Below, one piece after another: positions 6,494-11,900 of a stretch of DNA of 11,900 nucleotides; the first letter of the stretch is position 1, and each line of letters starts with the position of its first letter. The stretch is taken from the NCBI GenBank assembly GCA_024231375.1, contig JAAEQP010001798.1, forward strand, positions 1 to 11,900. Reading direction: 5' to 3'. The notes below the pieces were generated by a model that was not told the DNA's origin, ran no database searches, and saw nothing but the letters and a program-made list of their open reading frames with translations. The translations under genes and the position numbers were made by a program. This DNA comes from a bacterium. GTDB lineage: Bacteria; Hydrogenedentota; Hydrogenedentia; Hydrogenedentiales; SLHB01.

Positions 6494-6540
6494 GGCTCCC
6501 GTTCCCTGAGCCATGTTAAACCGCGCAAAGGAACTCCGCC

Positions 6541-9198
6541 ATGTACGCTATCGGTCTTCGTGTCCTATCCATCGCCATTCTCCTGGCCGCCGCATCCGTC
6601 TCTCACGCCGCCGCAGCCCCGGACGAAGTCCGGCTGACATCCGACTGGTCGCTTCAGACCTCGGCCAAGGTCGGAGAGGCGGGTGCCAGGCTGTCGGACC
6701 CAGCCTTCAAGCCCAAGGACTGGTACCCCACCGCGGTGCCCACGACGGTCTTGGCGGCGTTGGAAGACAACGGTGTCTACCCGGACCTGTACCACGGCCT
6801 GAATCTCAAATCCGTGCCTGGATATCAGGATGGCCTCTGGCTCGTCATGCCCGACGATAGCCCCTTCGACGATTCCTGGTGGTTCCAGACGCGGTTCAAG
6901 GTCCCAGCCGGTTTCGCAGGCAAGCAGGTGTCGCTTCACCTGGACGGCCTCAACTTCAAGGCCAACGTGTGGTTGAACGGCACGCTGGTAGCGGACAGTG
7001 ACGACGTGTACGGCATGTTTCGGCGATTTCAGTTTGACGTCTCTGCCCTTGTCGTGCCGGGAAAGGCCAACGCCCTCGCTATCGAAATCATCCCGCCGGG
7101 GCAGATTCCCGACGACGATTACCACACCAAACAGATAGAAGGTACCATCGGTTGGGACGATCACAATCCGCAGCCGCCCGACATGAGCATGGGCATCTGG
7201 CAGGACGTGTTTCTCCGCGCCACGGGTTCCGTTCGCCTCACCAATCCGTACGTGCATAGCGACCTCAACGTGCCGACTTTGGATTGGGCCGGTCTGAAGG
7301 TCTGGGCCGACCTCGAGAACACACTGCAGAAGACCCAAGTCGTCCAGGTCACGGGCCGGATCGGTGACATCGAATTCACCCAGGAAGTGCGGCTGCGACG
7401 CGGGGAATCGCGCCCAGTTCTGTTCGCGTGGCACGAATTCGCCCAACTCGGCATCGACAATCCCCGCGTCTGGTGGCCCAATCCCCTGGGGCCGCAGGAG
7501 ATGTACGATCTCGAGTTGACGTGTACCGTGGACGGCGTCGTGACGGATACCGCCTCCACCCGGTTCGGAATCCGCGAGATCACCAGCTACATCAACAAGG
7601 AAGGGTGGCGGCAGTTCGTGGCCAACGGCAAGCCCATCCTCATCCGCGGTGGCGCGTGGATGACCAGCGACATGCTGTTGCGCCTCACCGACCGCCGCTA
7701 CGACGGCCTGGTCCGGTACGCCAAAGAGGCCAACCTCAACATGCTCCGCTCCGAAGGCTTCTCCATCCGCGAGACGGACGCCTTCTACTCCATCTGCGAC
7801 GAATACGGCGTCATGGTGACCCAGCAGATCTTCGGGCGCAGCATCCCGGACGAGGACCTGGCCATTGCATGCACGAAGGACACCATCCTTCGCATCCGCA
7901 ACCATCCGAGCCTCGTCCATTTCCTCGGCCACGACGAGACCTTCCCCACGGCCAACCTGGACGCCACCTACCGGGGTCTCATCGACAAGTACTGCCCCGA
8001 CCGCACCTATCAGCCCCATTCCGGCGCATTTGACGTGGACAACCGGTTCCTCACGGGCGGCACCCGCACCGGCACACGCGAGTTGTGGACCTACGCCAAC
8101 CCGAAACACTACTACGAGCAGAAGATTGACGGCGCTTGGGGATTTGCCCAGTCCGGCGGCATCGGTGGGATCGTGGCGCCCTTCGAGAGCGTGCGCCGGT
8201 TCATCCCCGAAGACCAACGCTGGCCCCTGTGGACCGACGCCTTGTCGTTCCACTCCGTGACCCAAGGCGGCAAGTTCTTCACCACGGTGGTCAACATGCT
8301 TGACGCACGCTACGGCGAGTGCGACGGCCTGGAGGAGTTCTGCGGCAAAGCCCAAGTGCTCAACTACGAATGCGCCCGCGGCATGTACGAAGCCTATGGC
8401 CGCAACAAGGGGTACGCCTCGGGCATCACCACCTGGAAGTACGACGTGGCCTGGCCCGCCTTCATGACCTGGGGCTATGTCGATTGGTACCTCAACGCCA
8501 CCGGCGCCTATTACGGCGCCAAGAAGGCCTGTGAATCGGTCCACGTCCAATACGCCTACGACGACGAGAGCGTGCATGTTGTCAGCAACGTCAACGAATC
8601 GCTGGAGGGCCTCAAGGTTTCGGCGGCGCTGTACAACCTGGACGCGTCGGAACAGTGGGCCGCGTCTGCCGTTGTGGACGCATTGCCCGGCCATGCGGTG
8701 GCGCGGGGCGTGATCGCTGTGCCGCGTCCGGCGGGCCTTTCAAAATCCCACTTCCTTCGTCTCACCCTCGACGATGCTGACGGCAGCCGGCTCAGCGACA
8801 ACTTCTACTGGTTGTCCACGGTTCCCGACGAGCGGGGCGATATGAACGAGGATTGGCGGGCCTTCTGGGTGAAACCGAAGTCCATTGCCGACCATACTGA
8901 CCTGAATTCACTGCCTCCCGCCAAGGTGGCGGTGTCGTCCGCGATTCGTGCTGACGGCGACGAGCAGGTCGCCGGCGTGACCGTGCGGAATCCCTCCGAC
9001 GCCATCGCGTTCTTCATCCGTTTGGCGGCCCACAAGGGCGCGGACGGCGACGAGGTGACCCCGGCGTTCTGGAGTGAGAACTGCTTCAGCCTGCTGCCAG
9101 GCGAATCGCGCACAGTCGAATGTCGCTTCTACCCCCGCGACTTGGACGGCGCGGACCCCGTCATCAAAGTAGGCGGCTGGAATTCCGTGACGGAGTGA
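6541..9198 (+). CDS. Secreted glycoside hydrolase family 2 protein, exo-beta-glucosaminidase-like
   Basis: 885-aa exported protein. AAAGGA (6527-6532) lies 8 bases before the ATG. The signal peptide covers about 1-25 (cleavage around AHA/AAA). Domains in order: GH2 sugar-binding jelly roll (about 30-228, with WWFQTRF at 113-119, VWLNG at 143-147, GIWQDV at 218-223); Ig-like (about 230-345); TIM barrel (about 346-640); C-terminal Ig-like modules to 885. RNHPSLVHFLGHDE ends at D465-E466. The Asp of this HDE motif fits the acid of CsxA-type exo-glucosaminidases (GSD...) rather than the NE pair of beta-galactosidases. AYYGAKKACESVHVQY (656-671) also resembles that subgroup. The expected nucleophile Glu (WGFxSE) is missing: the segment reads WGFAQSGGIGG (533-543), apparently one residue shorter. 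Catalysis by the usual retaining mechanism is therefore doubtful. A hexosaminide or mannoside target would be a guess. No transporter or regulator for sugars lies next to it. Confidence 0.9.
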   Translation: MYAIGLRVLSIAILLAAASVSHAAAAPDEVRLTSDWSLQTSAKVGEAGARLSDPAFKPKDWYPTAVPTTVLAALEDNGVYPDLYHGLNLKSVPGYQDGLWLVMPDDSPFDDSWWFQTRFKVPAGFAGKQVSLHLDGLNFKANVWLNGTLVADSDDVYGMFRRFQFDVSALVVPGKANALAIEIIPPGQIPDDDYHTKQIEGTIGWDDHNPQPPDMSMGIWQDVFLRATGSVRLTNPYVHSDLNVPTLDWAGLKVWADLENTLQKTQVVQVTGRIGDIEFTQEVRLRRGESRPVLFAWHEFAQLGIDNPRVWWPNPLGPQEMYDLELTCTVDGVVTDTASTRFGIREITSYINKEGWRQFVANGKPILIRGGAWMTSDMLLRLTDRRYDGLVRYAKEANLNMLRSEGFSIRETDAFYSICDEYGVMVTQQIFGRSIPDEDLAIACTKDTILRIRNHPSLVHFLGHDETFPTANLDATYRGLIDKYCPDRTYQPHSGAFDVDNRFLTGGTRTGTRELWTYANPKHYYEQKIDGAWGFAQSGGIGGIVAPFESVRRFIPEDQRWPLWTDALSFHSVTQGGKFFTTVVNMLDARYGECDGLEEFCGKAQVLNYECARGMYEAYGRNKGYASGITTWKYDVAWPAFMTWGYVDWYLNATGAYYGAKKACESVHVQYAYDDESVHVVSNVNESLEGLKVSAALYNLDASEQWAASAVVDALPGHAVARGVIAVPRPAGLSKSHFLRLTLDDADGSRLSDNFYWLSTVPDERGDMNEDWRAFWVKPKSIADHTDLNSLPPAKVAVSSAIRADGDEQVAGVTVRNPSDAIAFFIRLAAHKGADGDEVTPAFWSENCFSLLPGESRTVECRFYPRDLDGADPVIKVGGWNSVTE

Positions 9199-9207
9199 TG
9201 AATCTGG

Positions 9208-9250
9208 AAGGGCAGGGGCGTTTCGTCTAACCGGAGCGCTTCCTGCCCTT
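9208..9250. terminator. Inverted repeat between GH2 and glycosyltransferase genes
   Basis: Perfect 9-bp arms AAGGGCAGG (9208-9216) / CCTGCCCTT (9242-9250) span the convergent gap. The right arm lies inside the last codons of the glycosyltransferase. There is no T-run on either side, so this is only a weak bidirectional terminator candidate. Confidence 0.4.
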
Positions 9251-9979
9251 GGCAAAGCCCATTTTGAACAGCTTCTTGTAGATGAGGAAGGGGTCCCGAA
9301 GGACGCTGAAGTGGCTGCTCTTGTTGCCCGCTTCGTAAATGGTTTGTATGGGCGCCGGAAGGACCTTGAACCCGTCACGAATTGCGCGCGCCAGGATCTC
9401 CATCTCCGTCTCGTAGCGCCCGCCGGGCACGGTCTCCAGGATATGATCCACCAACGGCATGGAGTGCAGGCGGTATCCCGACTGGGTGTCGGGCACGCGT
9501 TGGCCGAGGAGCAGACCCGTGAGGGTGATGGTCATCTTGTTGCCGACCCGGCTCCGCCAAGGCACCTGCGATTCGTCGAACACCCGCGACCCGATGACCA
9601 GGTCCGCTGCGTCCCGCACGAGGGCTTCGTAGAGCCCGGGCAACTCCTCGGGGTCGTGTTGGCCATCACTGTCGATGGTGGCCACGGCGTGGATGCCGGG
9701 AATCTCGCGCGCGGCCCGCAACCCGTCAATGAGCACGAATCCCTTGCCACGATTCTCGGCAAAGTCGATGTACTGAACCGGCAACCCCTGAATCCGGTCG
9801 CCAATCCCGTCCGTGCTGCCGTCATTCAGCACCAGCACGTGGTCCACCATCTCCACCAACGCCTCCAACACCGGCACCACGCGGTCGCCCACGTTGTAGC
9901 ACGGCACCACGGCCGCGAGGCCGGTCCTCATGTCCGTTGTCTGGGCATCCACAGACGAAGGCGAGGTCGTATCACTCAT
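9227..9979 (-). CDS. Family 2 glycosyltransferase (dolichyl/polyprenyl-phosphate sugar synthase-like)
   Basis: About 250-aa cytoplasmic GT-A enzyme, probably moving a sugar from a nucleotide donor to a lipid or glycan acceptor. The N-terminus has AVVPCYNVGDRV and LVLNDGSTDGIGD. The metal/donor-binding DSDGQHDPEE follows about 75 residues later, then VIGSRV and DTQSGYRL, all typical of DPM1-like GT2 proteins. No C-terminal membrane helices are seen; the tail is basic (KGRKRSG), so membrane association would be peripheral. The ATG at 9979 is preferred because GAGGAG lies 11 bases upstream. A GTG at 9991 overlaps that site and is unlikely. The acceptor cannot be read from the neighbours. Promoter signals upstream (TATGGT near 10036-10041 on the minus strand) are weak. 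Confidence 0.9.
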   Translation of the reverse strand: MSDTTSPSSVDAQTTDMRTGLAAVVPCYNVGDRVVPVLEALVEMVDHVLVLNDGSTDGIGDRIQGLPVQYIDFAENRGKGFVLIDGLRAAREIPGIHAVATIDSDGQHDPEELPGLYEALVRDAADLVIGSRVFDESQVPWRSRVGNKMTITLTGLLLGQRVPDTQSGYRLHSMPLVDHILETVPGGRYETEMEILARAIRDGFKVLPAPIQTIYEAGNKSSHFSVLRDPFLIYKKLFKMGFAKGRKRSG

Positions 9980-10130
9980 GATCTCGTGCACTCCTCATAT
10001 TCCCGGTCCTGCCGTGCTACTGCCAGCGTCAGGATACCATAGCAGCGGCGAGTAGGTCCGAAACACATGCCACAACCGTTGTCTTCGCCCGCCCACGCCC
10101 GCAAGGTGGGGTCAAAAACCCATTCGGACA

Positions 10131-10159
10131 TTGATTCGGGTTGCCGCGCCGTGTAAAAT
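10131..10159 (+). promoter_or_regulatory. Promoter of the EIIA/EIIA-CBS/permease operon
   Basis: TTGATT (10131-10136), 17-bp spacer, TAAAAT (10154-10159, five of six matches). The predicted start is near 10166, leaving a leader of about 114 bases before the first gene. A second, weaker possibility closer to the gene is TTGTCA (10243-10248) with TAGTCT (10266-10271). Confidence 0.6.
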
Positions 10160-10161
10160 CG

Positions 10162-10185
10162 GTGACTTCGTCACGGAAGTGACTT
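10162..10185. promoter_or_regulatory. Operator-like repeats at the operon transcript start
   Basis: GTGAC-TTC-GTCAC (10162-10174) overlaps GTCAC-GGAA-GTGAC (10170-10183), so the half-site GTGAC appears as direct, inverted, direct. GTGACTT repeats with 17-base spacing. It immediately follows the predicted -10 and covers the expected start site, a good place for a repressor. No regulator gene is seen nearby. Confidence 0.45.
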
Positions 10186-10279
10186 TTGGCCGCGCATGAC
10201 AAACCGAGGGATCGCATGCCAACGTGGGCGGGTGCCTCCCAGTTGTCAGATCCGGTGCGGTGGAGTAGTCTATACACTT

Positions 10280-10738
10280 ATGAGCGCCTTCGGCATTGAC
10301 GTAGCAAGTGAAGCGATTCGTGTTTTCGGGGAAGGTGTTACCAAACACCAGGCCCTCGACGAACTCGTGGAAGCCATCATGGGCTTGGGCATGGTGGACG
10401 ACGTGGACGCTTTTCGAAAGGCTGTCCATGCTCGGGAATCCGTCATGAGTACCGGGATCGGGTCCGGCGTGGCCATTCCCCACGTGCGAATTGATGAGGT
10501 CCAGAGCCCGTCCGTGGGTGTCGCGGTTTCCGCCTCGGGCATCGAGTACGACACCCTCGACAACGAACCCGTTCATGTCATCGTTCTATTCGCGATGCCG
10601 TCCGGATCCCAGCGGGAATACCTTGGACTCCTGGCCCAGGTGATGACCGCGCTCAAGACGCCGGGGTTCCGCGACACATTGGCGGCATGCACCGCCACGG
10701 ACGACGTTCTGGCCGCCCTGGAGAACTTCCAGGCGTGA
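10280..10738 (+). CDS. PTS EIIA (fructose/nitrogen-type, PtsN-like) domain protein
   Basis: 152-aa single-domain EIIA protein of the fructose/mannitol/Ntr group, normally phosphorylated on histidine by HPr or NPr. The signature REsxxSTGIGSGVAIPHVR is present, with the phospho-histidine at His68. Length matches PtsN-like proteins. The start at 10280 is chosen because family similarity begins there. An ATG at 10196 would add 28 residues rich in Cys and Arg with no family character. The ribosome site is poor (GGAG at 10262-10265, 14 bases away). No EIIB, EIIC, EI or HPr gene lies in the window, so a regulatory role is more likely than sugar uptake. It leads an operon with an EIIA-CBS protein and an ion permease, pointing to control of that transporter. 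Confidence 0.9.
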   Translation: MSAFGIDVASEAIRVFGEGVTKHQALDELVEAIMGLGMVDDVDAFRKAVHARESVMSTGIGSGVAIPHVRIDEVQSPSVGVAVSASGIEYDTLDNEPVHVIVLFAMPSGSQREYLGLLAQVMTALKTPGFRDTLAACTATDDVLAALENFQA

Positions 10739-10804
10739 CACTGGCTGACCCGTTGTCGCTCGCGCTGGCTGCCCGCGGCTGCGTCGGGCTCTTGAAACGG
10801 CCGC

Positions 10805-10811
10805 AAGGAGG
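10805..10811 (+). promoter_or_regulatory. Ribosome binding site deciding a GTG start
   Basis: AAGGAGG lies 6 bases before GTG at 10818, fixing that codon as the start of the EIIA-CBS protein. It is the strongest ribosome site in this operon. Confidence 0.75.
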
Positions 10812-10817
10812 CGTATC

Positions 10818-11723
10818 GTGAAATTGTCGAGTCTCCTCAACGCACACGGCATCGTGCTTGGGTTGGAGTCCAAAACCCTGGCGGATGCGGTGCGCGAACT
10901 GCTGTCGCGGGCCGAAGGGTTCCGCCCAGCCAAGCCCATTGAGGAGATCGCGGAAGCCGTCCTGCGCCGTGAGGCACAAGGGAGCACGGCCGCGGAACAG
11001 GGACTCTGCATTCCTCACGCCCGCATTCCCGATCTCCAGGACTTCTACCTCCTTTTCGGCACCTGCAAGCAGCCTTTGGAAGAGAAAGGGCTCGACGGCC
11101 AGCCCATCGACTTGGTGGTCCTCCTGCTGTCGGACGACCAGAAGACCACCCTCATGCTTCAATCTATGGCCGCTATCGGCGGATTGGCCCAGCAACCCGA
11201 ATCCCTGGACACCATCCGGGCCGCCGCGAGCCGCGACGCCGTGTGGCAGTTCATCCACGATATGGGTATCGAGATCCGCAAAACCCTCCTCGCACGGGAC
11301 CTCATGCGGCCCGCCGCGTTCGTGGCCAGCGTCGACATGCCCATGCAGCAACTCCTCGACCTATTCTTCGAGCACAGCGTCGACGAGGCGGCCGTGTGCG
11401 ACCTGTCCCGAAAGGTGATTGGCTGCGTGACCTCAAGAGAGATCGTCGAGGCGGGATTCCCCAACTACATGGGCCGGATTCCCGACATCTCATTCCTGCC
11501 CGAATTCGAGGCATTTGAACAGTTCTTCAAGCGCGAAGCGACTACGCTTGTGCGCGAGATACTGAACCCCAACCCCCTCGTCGTCGATGCCGAGGATCCC
11601 GTCATCCAGGTCGTCTTCAAGATGCGACAGGAGCATCACCGCATTGCATTCGTGGAAGAAGACGGCCGGTACGTGGGTCTGATCGATCGGCGCGACATCA
11701 TCTCACGGATTCTGCGCGCGTAA
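10818..11723 (+). CDS. EIIA domain fused to a CBS pair
   Basis: 301 aa. Residues about 1-150 form a second EIIA domain with GLCIPHARIP, keeping the phospho-histidine His67, though the usual STGIG stretch is changed to STAAEQG. Residues about 157-212 (RDLMRPAAFVASVDMPMQQLL...GCVTSREIV) and 243-301 (REILNPNPLVVDAEDPVIQVV...YVGLIDRRDIISRIL) are two CBS motifs, which as a pair usually bind adenine nucleotides. They are joined by a linker containing PDISFLPEFEAFEQFF. It is predicted to be cytoplasmic. The gene lies about 80 bases after the first EIIA gene and 2 bases before the permease gene, so translation of the permease is probably coupled. The likely role is sensing PTS phosphorylation state and adenylate level to gate the permease. 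This is inference from architecture and order. Confidence 0.9.
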   Translation: MKLSSLLNAHGIVLGLESKTLADAVRELLSRAEGFRPAKPIEEIAEAVLRREAQGSTAAEQGLCIPHARIPDLQDFYLLFGTCKQPLEEKGLDGQPIDLVVLLLSDDQKTTLMLQSMAAIGGLAQQPESLDTIRAAASRDAVWQFIHDMGIEIRKTLLARDLMRPAAFVASVDMPMQQLLDLFFEHSVDEAAVCDLSRKVIGCVTSREIVEAGFPNYMGRIPDISFLPEFEAFEQFFKREATTLVREILNPNPLVVDAEDPVIQVVFKMRQEHHRIAFVEEDGRYVGLIDRRDIISRILRA

Positions 11724-11725
11724 CT

Positions 11726-11900
11726 ATGGAATGGAAAGCTATACTCGCCGTCGTCATCGCTGGCGGCACCTTCATCGGGATCCTTTCCGAGAAGGTCAAT
11801 AAGACGGTCGCCGCCATGCTCGGCGGAACGGCCATGGTCATCCTCTCGGTGGTCTCCGAGGAGAAGGCGTTCGAAGCCATCGATCTCGGTGTCATCTTCC
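11726..11900 (+). CDS. ArsB/NhaD-type (ion transporter superfamily) permease, N-terminal part, cut by window end
   Basis: Only 58 residues are visible. The ATG lies 2 bases after the preceding stop codon, with no separate ribosome site, typical of translational coupling. Two membrane segments are seen (about 4-21 and 28-45). GILSEKVNKTVAAMLGG followed by SEEKAFEAIDLGVIF is the start pattern of ArsB, NhaD and P-protein-like permeases, usually with 10-12 membrane helices. The substrate cannot be decided from this part: arsenite, Na+/H+ exchange or a dicarboxylate are all possible. Control by the two upstream EIIA proteins is likely. Confidence 0.8.
   Translation, partial: MEWKAILAVVIAGGTFIGILSEKVNKTVAAMLGGTAMVILSVVSEEKAFEAIDLGVIF

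Noticed and set aside
6565..8694. Long open frame (709 codons) on the minus strand inside the GH2 gene
   Set aside because: It is antisense to a clear GH2 protein, and its translation is rich in Val, Gly and His without domains, as expected from the mirrored codon bias of a GC-rich gene.
10196..10279. Upstream ATG extension of the first EIIA gene
   Set aside because: The extra 28 residues are unlike the EIIA family, and no ribosome site precedes the ATG at 10196.

Overview
The window is GC-rich, densely coding bacterial chromosome. It comes from a Gram-negative-type organism, judging by an RlpA-like envelope protein, a GspE-type secretion ATPase relative, and several secreted hydrolases. Fused regulators, a Planctomycete-like secreted SGNH hydrolase and hairpin-rich interspersed repeats suggest a poorly studied phylum near the Planctomycetota/Verrucomicrobiota or Hydrogenedentota. 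That placement is an inference with low confidence. No tRNA, rRNA, CRISPR array, transposase or phage gene was seen.

Layout. (1) 1-1506 (+): 3' part of a protein joining an excisionase-type helix-turn-helix to a GspE/PilB-like ATPase whose catalytic motifs are altered. (2) 1588-3054 (-): a membrane diguanylate cyclase with a periplasmic sensor, convergent with the first gene; hairpins fill the gap. (3) 3130-3540: non-coding repeat cluster with a 94-bp tandem duplication and several REP-like hairpins. (4) 3631-4374 (+): secreted SGNH hydrolase with a TTG start. (5) 4530-5702 (+): CinA with an intact N-terminal domain and an eroded C-terminal domain. (6) 6018-6383 (+): small RlpA-like barrel protein followed by a strong terminator. 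(7) 6541-9198 (+): secreted GH2 enzyme of the exo-beta-glucosaminidase type that lacks the expected nucleophile Glu. (8) 9227-9979 (-): family 2 glycosyltransferase, convergent with the GH2 gene. (9) 10280-11900 (+): a three-gene operon of PTS EIIA, EIIA-CBS and an ArsB/NhaD-type permease cut by the window end.

Most of the window is single-gene units with their own promoters and terminators. The recognisable promoters share a sigma70-like pattern, a TTG-starting -35 and a TA...T -10 separated by 17-18 bp. The exception is the last operon, where two EIIA-type domains and a CBS pair sit directly ahead of an ion permease. This suggests transport control by phosphorylation and nucleotide sensing rather than sugar uptake. 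The other points of most interest are enzyme-family proteins with altered active sites (the HTH-ATPase, the GH2 enzyme, the CinA C-terminus) and the structured repeat cluster at 3187-3535.
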